From the NCBI RefSeq assembly GCF_001990265.1, contig NZ_LYVN01000017.1:1-45383 (forward strand): 45,383 bases of DNA, in the 5' to 3' direction. A program made the translations under genes and the position numbers. The DNA is from Sphingopyxis sp. KK2 (GTDB lineage Bacteria; Pseudomonadota; Alphaproteobacteria; Sphingomonadales; Sphingomonadaceae). This document shows positions 16,511 to 26,315 of the stretch, in pieces; position 1 is the first letter of the stretch; the number at the start of each line of letters is the position of its first letter. Below the pieces are notes generated by a model that had not been told where the DNA came from, made no database searches, and was given only the letters and a program-made list of their open reading frames with translations.

Positions 16511-17937
16511 AACAGCACCGACGCGGCCGCCGCAGACGCGACGGTGAGCATGGGAATGAAGAGATAGCCGACGATCGACAGCCACAGCGCGCTGACAGTG
16601 ATGATCGAGCCTTCGACGATATTCCGGCTGCCATCGATCTCGACCTCCGACTTGTCGTCGAAGTACATCGTCTTGATGATCGCGATGTAATAGAAGGCGC
16701 CGATCACCGAGGCGACGATGCCTGCGACCGCAAGCGGCACGAGGTTCGCGTTTACCGCCGCCTGGAACACCAGCAGCTTGGGCCAGAAGCCGAACAGCGG
16801 CGGGATGCCCGCGAGGCTGAGCATGAACACCGCCATCGCCGCGGCAAGGCCCGGTCGGCGCTGCGACAGGCCGGCGAGCGCGGGGATGCTCTCGACATAA
16901 TTGCCGTCGGCATCACGCAGCTGCAGCAGGACGAGGAAGGCGCCGACCGTCGTCACGACATAGACGAGCAGATAGGTCAGCACCGCCTGGACACCCGCCT
17001 GCGTACCGGCAGCAAGGCCGATCAGCATGAAGCCGACATTGTTGATCGACGAATAAGCGAGCAGTCGCTTGATATTCTTCTGCCCGATCGCGCCGACCGC
17101 GCCGAGGATGATCGAGGCGAGCGCGAGGAAGATGATGATCTGTTGCCAGGCACCGATGGCGGGTCCCATCGCGTCGATGGCGACGCGCGTCATCAGCGCC
17201 ATCGCAGCTACCTTCGGCGCGCTGGCGAAGAAGGCGGTGACCGGGGTCGGCGCGCCTTCATAGACGTCGGGGGTCCACATGTGGAACGGCACTGCGCTGA
17301 CCTTGAAGGCAAGGCCCGCGAGGACGAAGACGATGCCGAAGATCAGCCCGGGGTTGAGCTTGCCGCCCATCGCCGCCGCGATGCCCGCGAAGTCGGTGGT
17401 GCCGCTGAAGCCGTAGAGCAGCGAGATGCCATAGAGCAGCATGCCCGAGGCGAGCGCGCCGAGGACGAAATATTTGAGGCCCGCTTCGCTCGACCGGTCG
17501 TCGCTGCGCATGAAGCTGGCGAGGACATAGGCGGCAAGGCTGTTGAGTTCGAGCCCGACATAGAGCGTCATCAGGTCGCGCGACGAGGCCATGATGCCCA
17601 TGCCAAGCGCCGCGAACAGGATCAGCACCGGATATTCGGCGCGCATGCCGCCCGCGAAGAAGCGCGGGGCGATCAGGATGCTGACCGCGCTGGCGCCATA
17701 GATGACGAGCTTCGCAAAGCCGCCGAAATTATCGACCGCGAGCGTGTTCGAGAAAACCGACGCATTGACGCCGAACAGCGCGACGACCGCAACCGCCGCA
17801 GCAGCGAGCGTGAGCAGCGCGGCGAGCTGGTAGAGCCCGACCTGCCGGTCACCGAGGAAGGTGCCGAGCATCAGCGTGACCAGCCCGCCGATCGTCAGGA
17901 TGAGTTCGGGCCAGATAAGGGCGAGATCGGCGGTCAT
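16507..17937 (-). CDS. nuoN: NADH-quinone oxidoreductase subunit N
   Basis: A 476-residue antiporter-like membrane subunit of complex I, with about 14 helices. It contains the conserved proton-channel features: an acidic residue in a [12 protein letters not shown] helix (near residue 130), [13 protein letters not shown] with the central Lys/His region just before it ([11 protein letters not shown]), and [12 protein letters not shown]. It forms one of the three proton-pumping modules of the membrane arm. The start ATG overlaps the nuoM stop by four bases. The last codons (S-V-L-F) overlap the putative birA start. It is a normal-length subunit with no missing part. Confidence 0.97.
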   Translation of the reverse strand: MTADLALIWPELILTIGGLVTLMLGTFLGDRQVGLYQLAALLTLAAAAVAVVALFGVNASVFSNTLAVDNFGGFAKLVIYGASAVSILIAPRFFAGGMRAEYPVLILFAALGMGIMASSRDLMTLYVGLELNSLAAYVLASFMRSDDRSSEAGLKYFVLGALASGMLLYGISLLYGFSGTTDFAGIAAAMGGKLNPGLIFGIVFVLAGLAFKVSAVPFHMWTPDVYEGAPTPVTAFFASAPKVAAMALMTRVAIDAMGPAIGAWQQIIIFLALASIILGAVGAIGQKNIKRLLAYSSINNVGFMLIGLAAGTQAGVQAVLTYLLVYVVTTVGAFLVLLQLRDADGNYVESIPALAGLSQRRPGLAAAMAVFMLSLAGIPPLFGFWPKLLVFQAAVNANLVPLAVAGIVASVIGAFYYIAIIKTMYFDDKSEVEIDGSRNIVEGSIITVSALWLSIVGYLFIPMLTVASAAAASVLF

Positions 17938-19502
17938 TGGCTGCCTCCCGCATGATGGGCTTCGCCGGCGGGGGCCTCATGGCCCTCACCATGATCGGCG
18001 GCCGCCTTCGGCTTGCCGGCGCTGACATGCGCGTCGCTGGCGGGCTTGGCGGGGGCGAGGCGCGCGACCACGGTGGTCACGTCGCCGCGCATCGGGGCGA
18101 GGAAGCTTTCGGGATAGACGCCCATCCACAGCGCCACGGCGGCCAGCGGCACCATGATCGCCCATTCGCGGGGATTGAGATCGGGCATCGCCTTCACATC
18201 GTCCTTGGTCAGTTCGCCGAACACGATGCGGCGGTAGAGATAGAGCATGTACGCGGCGCCGAGGATGATGCCGGTAGTGCAGACGAAGGCGACCCAACTC
18301 GATGCTTCATAGATGCCCGCGATGCTGAGGAATTCGCCGACGAAACCGCTGGTCCCCGGCAGGCCGATCGACGCCATGGTGAACAGCATGAAGAACAGCG
18401 CATAGGCCGGCATGTTCACCGCGAGCCCGCCGTAACGATCGATCTCGCGCGTGTGCAGCCGGTCGTAGATTACGCCGACGCAGAAGAAGAGCGCGGCCGA
18501 GACGACGCCATGGCTGAGCATGACGATCATCGCGCCCTCGATGCCCTGCTGGTTGAAGGCGAAGAGGCCCGCGGTGACGATCGCCATATGCGCGACCGAC
18601 GAATAGGCGATCAGCTTCTTCATGTCGCTCTGCACCAGCGCGACGAGGCTGGTGTAGACCACCGCGACCATCGACAGCGCAAAGACGATCCACATCAGCT
18701 GCGCCGAGGCGTCGGGGAACATCGGCATCATGAAGCGCACGAAGCCGTACCCGCCCATCTTGAGCAGCACGCCGGCGAGGATCATCGAACCCGCGGTCGG
18801 CGCCTGGACGTGCGCGTCGGGAAGCCAGGTGTGGACCGGCCACATCGGCATCTTGACCGCGAGGCTGGCGAAGAAGGCGAGCCACAGCCAGGTCTGCATT
18901 TCGACCGGGAAATTGTAGCTCATCAGCGTCGGGATATCGGTCGTGCCGGCTTCTGCGATCATCGCGATCATCGCGATGAGCATCAGCACCGAGCCGAGCA
19001 GCGTGTAGAGGAAGAATTTGAACGCCGCATATTTGCGGTTCGCGCCGCCCCAGATGCCGATGATGAAATACATCGGGATCAGGCCGGCTTCGAAGAAGAT
19101 GTAGAAAAGCAGCAGGTCCTGCGCCGCGAAGACGCCGATCATCACCACTTCCATCGCGAGGAACATCGCCATGTAGAGGCCGACGCGCTTGGTGATCGAT
19201 TCCCAGCTCGCGAGAATGCAGAGCGGCATCAGGAAGGTACTGAGCACGATCAATAGCAGCGCGAGCCCGTCGATGCCGAGCGCATAGTCGAAGGGCCCGA
19301 ACAACCCCTTGTGCAGTTCCTGGAACTGCCATTGCGCCCCGCCGATCTCGAACTGCGACCACATGACGAGGCTGAGGACGAGATTGAGCAGCGACGCACC
19401 GAGCGCAACGAACTTTGCGTTACGCTCGCCGACGTACAGGCAGGCGATGGCCGCGACGGCGGGGATCGCCAGCAGCAGCGAGAGGAAAGGAAGCCCGCTC
19501 AC
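17934..19502 (-). CDS. nuoM: NADH-quinone oxidoreductase subunit M
   Basis: A 522-residue antiporter-like proton-pumping subunit. The key helix [18 protein letters not shown] carries the conserved glutamate. [14 protein letters not shown] is the loop after TM7, and [14 protein letters not shown] contains the conserved Lys/His. The C terminus has an additional hydrophilic tail of roughly 40 residues rich in Ala, Lys and His (for example [19 protein letters not shown]), which goes beyond the usual end of NuoM. It overlaps nuoL and nuoN by four bases each. Confidence 0.97.
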   Translation of the reverse strand: MSGLPFLSLLLAIPAVAAIACLYVGERNAKFVALGASLLNLVLSLVMWSQFEIGGAQWQFQELHKGLFGPFDYALGIDGLALLLIVLSTFLMPLCILASWESITKRVGLYMAMFLAMEVVMIGVFAAQDLLLFYIFFEAGLIPMYFIIGIWGGANRKYAAFKFFLYTLLGSVLMLIAMIAMIAEAGTTDIPTLMSYNFPVEMQTWLWLAFFASLAVKMPMWPVHTWLPDAHVQAPTAGSMILAGVLLKMGGYGFVRFMMPMFPDASAQLMWIVFALSMVAVVYTSLVALVQSDMKKLIAYSSVAHMAIVTAGLFAFNQQGIEGAMIVMLSHGVVSAALFFCVGVIYDRLHTREIDRYGGLAVNMPAYALFFMLFTMASIGLPGTSGFVGEFLSIAGIYEASSWVAFVCTTGIILGAAYMLYLYRRIVFGELTKDDVKAMPDLNPREWAIMVPLAAVALWMGVYPESFLAPMRGDVTTVVARLAPAKPASDAHVSAGKPKAAADHGEGHEAPAGEAHHAGGSQ

Positions 19503-21565
19503 AGGAAATTCACCATGGCCCAGCTGGCGAGGCCGACAAGACCGAGCAGCATCACAAACGCATATCCATAAACATAACCCGATTGCAGCCGCACCGCGAG
19601 CCGCGTGCCCCCCGCGACGAGCGTCGCCGCACCATCGGGACCGAAGCGGTCGATGGTCTGCTCATCGCCGCGCTTCCAGAAGAAGCGGCCGAGCGCGCAC
19701 GCCGGCTTGACGAAGATCGCGTTGTACAGCTCGTCGAAATACCATTTGTTGTAAAGGAACTGGTGGAGCAGCTTGAACTGCGCCACGAAGCGCCCCGGCA
19801 AAGTCGTGTTGCGAATATAGCTGTTCCACGCGAGGAACAGGCCGATCGCCATCACCGTGAACGGCGTCCATTTGACCCAGGTCGGCACCTCGTGCGCGGC
19901 GTGCATCAGATGTTCATCGAACGCGAGCATGCTGCCGGCCCAGAATTTGGCACCTTCCTCCGGATAGATGAAGGGATGCGCGAAGACGAAGCCCGCGGCG
20001 ACCGCACCAATCGACAGCACGATCAGCGGGATCAGCATGGTGACCGGGCTTTCGTGCGGGTGATAGCCTGCGGTGCCGTCGCCCGAAGATTCGTGATGCG
20101 CGTCATGGGCGTGGGCATGGTCGTCGTGCCCGGCATGCGCGTGATCGTCATGGCCATGACCATGGTCATCGTGGACGGCGTGCTGGATATGCTCGCTCTG
20201 TTCCCAGCGCGGCTTGCCGTAAAAGGTCAGGAAGACGAGGCGCCACGAATAGAAGCTCGTCAGCAGCGCGGCGAAGATGCCGACCCAGAAGGCGATCGTG
20301 CCGCCGCCGCCGGCAGCGAACGCCGCCTCGAGGATGCCGTCCTTCGAATGGAAGCCCGCAAAGCCCGCGACCCCGGCGATGCCGACGCCCGTGATCGCCA
20401 GCGTACCCAACAACATGGCCCAATAGGTGATCGGGATATGCTTACGCAGGCCGCCATAATAGCGCATGTCCTGTTCGTGGTGCATCGAATGAATGACCGA
20501 GCCCGCGCCGAGGAACAGCAACGCCTTGAAGAAGGCGTGCGTGAAGAGGTGGAACATCGCCGCGCCATAGGCGCCGACGCCCGTCGCGAAGAACATGTAG
20601 CCGAGCTGCGAACAGGTCGAATAGGCGATGACGCGCTTGATGTCCCACTGCGTGGTGCCGACGGTCGCGGCGAAGAAGCAGGTCGCGGCGCCGACGAAGG
20701 TGACGACCCCGAGCGCGATCGGCGCTGTTTCGAACATCGGCGACAGGCGGCACACCATGAAGACGCCCGCGGTGACCATCGTCGCGGCATGGATCAGCGC
20801 CGACACCGGGGTCGGACCCTCCATCGCATCGGGAAGCCAGGTGTGCAGCCCGAGCTGCGCCGACTTGCCCATCGCGCCGATGAACAGCAGCAGGCAGAGG
20901 ATCGTCATCGTGTCGAGGCGCATGCCGAGGAAGGTGATCGACGACCCCGCCATGCCCGGCGCGGCGGTCAGGATATCAGGAATCGAGACGGTGCCGAAGA
21001 CGAGGAAGGTGCCGAAGATGCCAAGCATGAAGCCCAGATCGCCGACGCGGTTGACGACGAACGCCTTGATCGCGGCGGCATTGGCGCTCGGCTTCTTGTA
21101 CCAGAAACCGATGAGCAGATAGGATGCGAGACCGACGCCTTCCCAGCCGAAGAACATCTGGACGAGATTGTTCGCGGTCACGAGCATCAGCATCGCGAAG
21201 GTGAAGAGCGACAGATAGGCGAAGAAGCGCGGCTGGTCCGGGTCTTCCTCCATATAGCCCCAGCTATAGAGGTGGACGAGCGACGAGACGCTGGTGATGA
21301 CGACGAGCATCACCGCGGTCAAAGTATCGACGCGCAGCTCCCAGTTGAACTGGAGCGCGCCCGAGCTGACCCAGTGCAGCACCGTGACGACCTCGGCATG
21401 ACCCGTGCCGAACACGAACGACAGGAAGATCGGCCAGCTGAGCGCGCAGCTGGTGAACAACGCCGCCGTGGTGACGAGCTTCGACGCGAAAGGGCCGATA
21501 GCGCGCTGGCCAAGCCCTGCGACAAGTGCCGCGAGCAGCGGCAGGAAAACGATCGCCTGAATCAC
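19499..21565 (-). CDS. nuoL: NADH-quinone oxidoreductase subunit L, with His-rich loop
   Basis: A 688-residue distal proton-pumping subunit with the long lateral helix at its C terminus. Conserved strings include [19 protein letters not shown] (glutamate channel residue), [20 protein letters not shown] and [16 protein letters not shown]. Between two membrane helices (about residues 458-500) lies a hydrophilic loop packed with His and Asp (repeats of GHDDHAHA type) that is not part of the conserved core. Translation is coupled to nuoM (4-base overlap) and starts four bases after the nuoK stop. Confidence 0.97.
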   Translation of the reverse strand: MIQAIVFLPLLAALVAGLGQRAIGPFASKLVTTAALFTSCALSWPIFLSFVFGTGHAEVVTVLHWVSSGALQFNWELRVDTLTAVMLVVITSVSSLVHLYSWGYMEEDPDQPRFFAYLSLFTFAMLMLVTANNLVQMFFGWEGVGLASYLLIGFWYKKPSANAAAIKAFVVNRVGDLGFMLGIFGTFLVFGTVSIPDILTAAPGMAGSSITFLGMRLDTMTILCLLLFIGAMGKSAQLGLHTWLPDAMEGPTPVSALIHAATMVTAGVFMVCRLSPMFETAPIALGVVTFVGAATCFFAATVGTTQWDIKRVIAYSTCSQLGYMFFATGVGAYGAAMFHLFTHAFFKALLFLGAGSVIHSMHHEQDMRYYGGLRKHIPITYWAMLLGTLAITGVGIAGVAGFAGFHSKDGILEAAFAAGGGGTIAFWVGIFAALLTSFYSWRLVFLTFYGKPRWEQSEHIQHAVHDDHGHGHDDHAHAGHDDHAHAHDAHHESSGDGTAGYHPHESPVTMLIPLIVLSIGAVAAGFVFAHPFIYPEEGAKFWAGSMLAFDEHLMHAAHEVPTWVKWTPFTVMAIGLFLAWNSYIRNTTLPGRFVAQFKLLHQFLYNKWYFDELYNAIFVKPACALGRFFWKRGDEQTIDRFGPDGAATLVAGGTRLAVRLQSGYVYGYAFVMLLGLVGLASWAMVNFL

Positions 21566-21569
21566 CGGC

Positions 21570-21875
21570 TTACCCCTTCATCCGGTTGGCGTCATCGACC
21601 GCAATGGTGCCGCGGCCGCGGAAATAGATCACAAGGATTGCGAGCCCGATCGCCGCTTCGCCGGCGGCGACGGTCAGCACGAACATCGCGAACACCTGGC
21701 CGACGAGATCGCCGAGCGCCGAGCTGAATGCGACGAGATTGATGTTCACCGCGAGCAGGATCAGTTCGATCGCCATCAGGATGACGATGATATTCTTTCG
21801 GTTGATGAAGATGCCGAGCACGCCGAGCGTGAAGAGCACCGCCGAAACGGCGAGATAATGGCCGACGGAAATCAC
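21570..21875 (-). CDS. nuoK: NADH-quinone oxidoreductase subunit K
   Basis: A 101-residue, three-helix membrane subunit. Helix 2 has the conserved glutamate in [17 protein letters not shown], and helix 3 carries the second in [17 protein letters not shown]; both belong to the polar axis connecting the quinone site to the pumps. Length and sequence are canonical. It overlaps nuoJ by four bases. Confidence 0.97.
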   Translation of the reverse strand: MISVGHYLAVSAVLFTLGVLGIFINRKNIIVILMAIELILLAVNINLVAFSSALGDLVGQVFAMFVLTVAAGEAAIGLAILVIYFRGRGTIAVDDANRMKG

Positions 21876-22483
21876 AGCTCAACCCCCTGCCCGACGCCCG
21901 GATCGACCATGCGCGTTGCATCCTGCGGACGGCGCTTATTCTGTTCCGAGATATTCTGGATGCGAACCCCGCCGCGCTGGCGATGCGTCAGCACGATCGC
22001 GCCGATCATCGCGACAAGCAGGACGATGCCCGCCGCCTCGAACAGGAAGATATATTTGGTGTAGAGCAGTTCGCCGATCTGCTGGATATTGCTCTTGTCG
22101 GTGACCGCCGGCGCGGCACGCGCCGCGAGGTCGACCTTGCCCGCGCTCCAGGCGCCGACCGCGAAGACGAGCTCGACCGCGAGGATGATCGCAACGAGCG
22201 CGCCGAGCGGCAGATAACGGACAAAACCGGCGCGCAATTCGGCGAAATCGATGTCGAGCATCATCACGACGAAGAGGAACAGCACCGCGACCGCGCCGAC
22301 ATAGACGATGACGAGCAGCATCGCGATGAACTCGGCCCCCGCGAGCAGCATCAGCCCCGCCGCGTTGAAGAAGGCGAGGATCAGCCACATCACGCTGTGG
22401 ACCGGATTGCGGGCAAAGATAACCATCGCCGCCGAAGCGATCACGATGGTGGCGAAGAGCCAGAAAGCAGCGACCTGAATCAT
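21872..22483 (-). CDS. nuoJ: NADH-quinone oxidoreductase subunit J
   Basis: A 203-residue, five-helix membrane subunit. The conserved third helix with its pi-bulge is recognisable ([19 protein letters not shown], containing the critical Tyr), preceded by [19 protein letters not shown]. The hydrophilic C-terminal end is about 30 residues long. It begins 12 bases after nuoI and overlaps nuoK by four. Confidence 0.97.
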   Translation of the reverse strand: MIQVAAFWLFATIVIASAAMVIFARNPVHSVMWLILAFFNAAGLMLLAGAEFIAMLLVIVYVGAVAVLFLFVVMMLDIDFAELRAGFVRYLPLGALVAIILAVELVFAVGAWSAGKVDLAARAAPAVTDKSNIQQIGELLYTKYIFLFEAAGIVLLVAMIGAIVLTHRQRGGVRIQNISEQNKRRPQDATRMVDPGVGQGVEL

Positions 22484-22495
22484 GTGCGCGCGCCC

Positions 22496-22984
22496 TTACC
22501 GATAGGGCGCGTCGGCGGCAAGATTCGCCGCGATCGCGCGTTCCCATTTGTCGCCATTGGCGAGCAGCTTGGCCTTGTCATAGAGCAGTTCCTCGCGCGT
22601 TTCGGTCGCGAATTCGAAGTTCGGCCCCTCGACCACGGCATCGACCGGGCACGCTTCCTGACAGAAGCCGCAATAGATGCACTTGGTCATGTCGATATCG
22701 TAGCGCGTCGTGCGGCGGCTGCCGTCGTCGCGGGGTTCGGCCTCGATCGTGATCGCCTGCGCCGGGCAGACCGCTTCGCACAGCTTGCACGCGATGCAGC
22801 GTTCCTCGCCGTTCGGATAGCGCCGCAGCGCATGCTCGCCGCGGAAACGCGGCGACAGCGGGTTCTTCTCAAACGGATAGTTGATCGTCGCCTTGGGCTT
22901 GAAGAAATATTTCAGCGTGAGGGCGTGCGCCTTCACGAATTCCCACAAGGTGAAGCTTTTGACGAGATGGGCGATGCTGCTCAT
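22496..22984 (-). CDS. nuoI: NADH-quinone oxidoreductase subunit I (8Fe ferredoxin-type)
   Basis: A 162-residue peripheral-arm subunit with two [4Fe-4S] clusters (N6a and N6b) that pass electrons towards NuoB. Cluster ligands are C63-I-A-C66-K-L-C69-E-A-V-C73-P and C102-I-Y-C105-G-F-C108-Q-E-A-C112-P. The frame could start 13 codons earlier, but the ATG at 22984 is preceded by AAGGTG, overlaps the nuoH stop as ATGA, and gives the usual family N terminus. Confidence 0.97.
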   Translation of the reverse strand: MSSIAHLVKSFTLWEFVKAHALTLKYFFKPKATINYPFEKNPLSPRFRGEHALRRYPNGEERCIACKLCEAVCPAQAITIEAEPRDDGSRRTTRYDIDMTKCIYCGFCQEACPVDAVVEGPNFEFATETREELLYDKAKLLANGDKWERAIAANLAADAPYR

Positions 22985-24171
22985 GAAGACACCTTGGCGG
23001 AACCTTGGATTTCGCTGCGGCAAATGCCGTCCCAGCTGTTTTTCGGGGGCGCAACGCTATAAGTCTTGCCCGTTTCCTTGTCGGCGATCTGCGTTATGTG
23101 GACACGTTCGCTGGCTTTACAGTCACCGTATCTCGTCAGCATCAGATAGCCGGAGATCAGGAAGATCCAGATCAGCGAGATCGGCAGGAATACCTTCCAG
23201 CCCAGCCGCATGAGCTGGTCGTAGCGATAGCGCGGGACGGTCGCCTTCACCCAGCTGAACACGAAGAAAAAGAAGAGGATCTTCGCGAAAAGCCAGATGA
23301 TGCCCGGAATGTCGAACCAGGGGATCAGGTCGATGTTGAGCGGCGGCAGCCAGCCGCCCCAGAACAGCACGGCGTTGAGCGTGCACATCAGAAGCACGTT
23401 GGCATATTCGCCGAGCCAGAAGAGCGCGAAGCTCATCGACGAATATTCGGTCTGATAACCCGCGACGAGTTCGCTTTCCGCTTCGGTCAAATCGAACGGT
23501 GCGCGCGCGGTTTCGGCGAGCGACGAGATCAGGAACATCACCGCGAGCGGGAAGAGCAGCAGGTTGAAGCCGAAGGCGTTGACGATGCCTAGCCCGTGGC
23601 CCTGCTGCGCCTTGACGATCTCGTTCATGTTGAAGCTGCCGGCGAAGAGCACGACACCGATCAGGATGAACCCGATCGACACTTCATAGGAGATCATCTG
23701 CGCCGAGGCGCGCATCGCCGAAAAGAAGGGGTATTTCGAGTTCGACGCCCAGCCCGACAGGATCACGCCGTAGACGCCGAGCGACGAAATCGCGAGGATA
23801 TAGAGCAGCCCGACGTTGATGTCGGCGAGCACCGCGCCCGAATTGAACGGGATCACCGCCCACGCCATCAGCGCCACCGTGAAGGTGATGATCGGCGCGA
23901 TCAGGAACAGCCCGCGGTTGGCCGACGTCGGGATGATCGTTTCCTGCAGGAACACTTTCAAACCGTCGGCAAACGACTGGAGCAGGCCGAAGGGGCCGAC
24001 GACGTTCGGACCGCGGCGCAGCGCGATCGCCGCCCAGATCTTGCGGTCGGCATAGATGATCATCGCGACCGCGAGCATCAGCGGCAGCGCGATGAGCAGG
24101 ATGCCTGCGATCGTCGCGACGCCCCACGCCCATGTCGGGTCCATGCCCCACGAGATGAAGGTCTCGGTCAT
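22981..24171 (-). CDS. nuoH: NADH-quinone oxidoreductase subunit H, with C-terminal extension
   Basis: A 396-residue membrane subunit that, with NuoB/D, forms the quinone chamber and links electron transfer to pumping. Conserved elements are [20 protein letters not shown] (first cytoplasmic loop), SISYE-type helices ([12 protein letters not shown]), [20 protein letters not shown] (the acidic quinone loop) and [15 protein letters not shown] near the end. After the last helix (about residue 346) there is an extra hydrophilic tail of about 48 residues with Cys351 and Cys384, which would be exposed outside the membrane. Its start overlaps the 45-residue small ORF, and its end overlaps nuoI. Confidence 0.97.
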   Translation of the reverse strand: MTETFISWGMDPTWAWGVATIAGILLIALPLMLAVAMIIYADRKIWAAIALRRGPNVVGPFGLLQSFADGLKVFLQETIIPTSANRGLFLIAPIITFTVALMAWAVIPFNSGAVLADINVGLLYILAISSLGVYGVILSGWASNSKYPFFSAMRASAQMISYEVSIGFILIGVVLFAGSFNMNEIVKAQQGHGLGIVNAFGFNLLLFPLAVMFLISSLAETARAPFDLTEAESELVAGYQTEYSSMSFALFWLGEYANVLLMCTLNAVLFWGGWLPPLNIDLIPWFDIPGIIWLFAKILFFFFVFSWVKATVPRYRYDQLMRLGWKVFLPISLIWIFLISGYLMLTRYGDCKASERVHITQIADKETGKTYSVAPPKNSWDGICRSEIQGSAKVSS

Positions 24172-24305
24172 TTCTTCGCGCCGTCCTGGTTCTTCCAGCC
24201 GTTATGCGGGCCGGGCTTCTTCGACTTGGTGGGGTTGAACCCACGCCAGACCGAATAGCCCATGCCGACGAGCAGTATCGAGGCGATGGCGTGTACCGGG
24301 GTCAT
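24168..24305 (-). CDS. 45-residue single-helix membrane protein embedded in nuo operon
   Basis: A small reading frame between nuoG and nuoH. Its ATG (24305) overlaps the nuoG stop as ATGA, and its TGA (24168) overlaps the nuoH ATG in the same way, so it exactly fills the gap. The protein has one membrane helix (about residues 5-20, [15 protein letters not shown]) and a short basic tail, [19 protein letters not shown]. The K-P-x3-N-G-W-[KR] motif also occurs in the 60-residue ORF between nuoF and the 220-residue gene. Perfect two-sided coupling and a sensible TM topology argue that it is translated. I do not recognise the family. An accessory or assembly protein of complex I is an inference. 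Confidence 0.75.
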   Translation of the reverse strand: MTPVHAIASILLVGMGYSVWRGFNPTKSKKPGPHNGWKNQDGAKK

Positions 24306-26314
24306 TCTGCGGCCTCCGCAAAGGTGGCGCCATGGACCAGCTCTTCCGAGCAGAGCTGCATCGTCGGCGACGCGCGGCAGATGGCGTTGGTGAGATAGAA
24401 ATCCTTGATCGGCGACGGGATCGCGCGCGCCTCGGGCTTGGCCGGCAGCTTGGGCACCGTCCAGCCATAGTCGGCGAGACCCTCGACACCGAGCGCGGGC
24501 ACCGCAGCGATCATCGCAGCACGGCATTCGGCGAAGCTGTCGAAGCCGAGATTGACGCCGAGCGCATCGGCCAAGGCCCTGAAAATGCTCCAGTCCTCGC
24601 GCGCGTCGCCGGGGGCGAACACCGCCTTGTCGCTGCGCTGGACGCGGCCCTCGGTGTTGACCGTGGTGAAGTCCTTTTCGGTCCACGCGGCGGCGGGCAG
24701 GATGACGTCGGCGGCGTGTGCGCCCTTGTCGCCATGATGGCCGACATAGACCTTGAAGGTGTCAGGCAGCGCCGCGAAATCGACCTCGTCGGCGCCGAGG
24801 AAGAAGGCAAGTTTCGGCTTGGCCGCGATGACGTCCTTGATTCCGCCAGGCAGGCCATAGCCGAGCATCAGCGAGCCCATGCGCGCCGCCGAGAAATGGA
24901 CGACGTTATAGCCGTTCCAGCCGTCCTTTACCGCATTCACCGCCTTGGCGAGCGCGAGACCCGCGCCATGCACGCCGGGGACCGACAGCGCGCCGCCGCC
25001 GAAGACCAGCATCGGCCGCTCGGCACCCGCCAGCGCGTCGGTCACATGCTTCGGCAGCTTCGCGACCAGCGCGGCGTCGTCGCCGAGCCATTCGGCCTTG
25101 TAGGTGAGGTCGGTTTCGGGGCCGATCGCGAAGACCTTCGCGCCCTTCTTCCACACCGCCTTGCGGACGCGCGTGTTGATCAGCGGCGCTTCCCAGCGCA
25201 GGTTCGTGCCGACGAGCAGGATCACGTCGGCATTTTCGGCCTCGGCGATCGTCGTGTTGAAATTGACCGCCGACAGGCTGGTGACGTCATAATCGAGCCC
25301 GGTCTGGCGGCCTTCGAGCAGACTGCCGCCGAGCGCGGTCACCAGCGATTTCGCCGCGAACATCGTTTCGCAATCGGCAAGGTCGCCAGCGATCGCCGCG
25401 ACCGATGCGCCGGCGTTCACTGCCTTGATGGCTTCGAACGCCTCACCCCAGCTCGCTTCGACCAGCACGCCGTCCTTGCGCACATAGGGCCGGTCGAGGC
25501 GGCGACGCACGAGGCCGTCGACATGGTGGCGCGTCTTGTCGTTCGCCCATTCCTCGTTCACATCGTCGTTGACGCGCGGCAGCACGCGCAGCACCTGGCG
25601 CCCGCGCGCATCGATACGGACATTGGTGCCGACCGCGTCCATCATGTCGATGCCGAGCGTCTTGGTCAGCTCCCACGGACGCGCCTCGAACGCATAGGGC
25701 TTCGAGGTCAGCGCGCCGACCGGGCACAGGTCGACGACGTTGCCCGACAGCTCGCTTTGGACGGCATTTTCGAGATAGCTCGTGATCTGCATATTCTCGC
25801 CGCGATAGATCGCGCCGATATCCTCTACACCCGCGACTTCCTCCGCAAAGCGGACGCAGCGCGTGCACTGGATGCAGCGGGTCATCACCGTCTTGACGAT
25901 CGGACCCATATATTTTTCGGTGACCGCGCGCTTGTTCTCGTCATAGCGCGTCGCGCCGCGGCCATAGGCCACCGACTGGTCCTGCAGGTCGCATTCGCCG
26001 CCCTGGTCGCAGATCGGGCAGTCGAGCGGGTGGTTGATGAGCAGGAACTCCATCACCCCTTCGCGCGCCTTCTTCACCATCGGGCTGTCGGTCTTGATGA
26101 TCTGCCCTTCGGCGGTCGGCAGCGCACAGCTAGCCTGCGGCTTCGGCGGCCCGGGGGCGACCTCGACGAGGCACATGCGGCAATTGCCGGCGATCGACAG
26201 GCGTTCATGATAGCAGAAGCGCGGGATTTCCTTCCCCGCCAGTTCGCACGCCTGCAGGACGGTCGCGCCCTGCGGAACGTCGAGTTCTACGCCATCTACG
26301 GTAACTTTAGGCAT
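24302..26314 (-). CDS. nuoG: NADH-quinone oxidoreductase subunit G
   Basis: A 670-residue peripheral-arm subunit. The N-terminal ferredoxin domain binds [2Fe-2S] N1b (Cys34, 45, 48, 63). His94-Cys98-Cys101-Cys107 binds N5, and Cys146-Cys149-Cys152...Cys196 binds N4. A catalytically inactive molybdopterin-oxidoreductase-like domain fills the rest. It carries electrons from NuoE/F to NuoI. The frame stays open 36 codons further upstream, but MPKVTVDGVELDVPQG is the family N terminus, and AGGAAAG precedes the ATG at 26314. The start lies one base after the stop of the 220-residue secreted protein. Confidence 0.96.
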   Translation of the reverse strand: MPKVTVDGVELDVPQGATVLQACELAGKEIPRFCYHERLSIAGNCRMCLVEVAPGPPKPQASCALPTAEGQIIKTDSPMVKKAREGVMEFLLINHPLDCPICDQGGECDLQDQSVAYGRGATRYDENKRAVTEKYMGPIVKTVMTRCIQCTRCVRFAEEVAGVEDIGAIYRGENMQITSYLENAVQSELSGNVVDLCPVGALTSKPYAFEARPWELTKTLGIDMMDAVGTNVRIDARGRQVLRVLPRVNDDVNEEWANDKTRHHVDGLVRRRLDRPYVRKDGVLVEASWGEAFEAIKAVNAGASVAAIAGDLADCETMFAAKSLVTALGGSLLEGRQTGLDYDVTSLSAVNFNTTIAEAENADVILLVGTNLRWEAPLINTRVRKAVWKKGAKVFAIGPETDLTYKAEWLGDDAALVAKLPKHVTDALAGAERPMLVFGGGALSVPGVHGAGLALAKAVNAVKDGWNGYNVVHFSAARMGSLMLGYGLPGGIKDVIAAKPKLAFFLGADEVDFAALPDTFKVYVGHHGDKGAHAADVILPAAAWTEKDFTTVNTEGRVQRSDKAVFAPGDAREDWSIFRALADALGVNLGFDSFAECRAAMIAAVPALGVEGLADYGWTVPKLPAKPEARAIPSPIKDFYLTNAICRASPTMQLCSEELVHGATFAEAAE

Positions 26315-26315
26315 A

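Noticed and set aside
16363-17955. Long plus-strand open frame opposite nuoN and birA
   Set aside because: Highly charged low-complexity translation with no ribosome site; it is the antisense shadow of nuoN.
24302-26314. NuoG as an active molybdopterin oxidoreductase
   Set aside because: The homologous domain lacks the cofactor-binding signature of formate dehydrogenase-type enzymes; it follows the normal inactive NuoG pattern.
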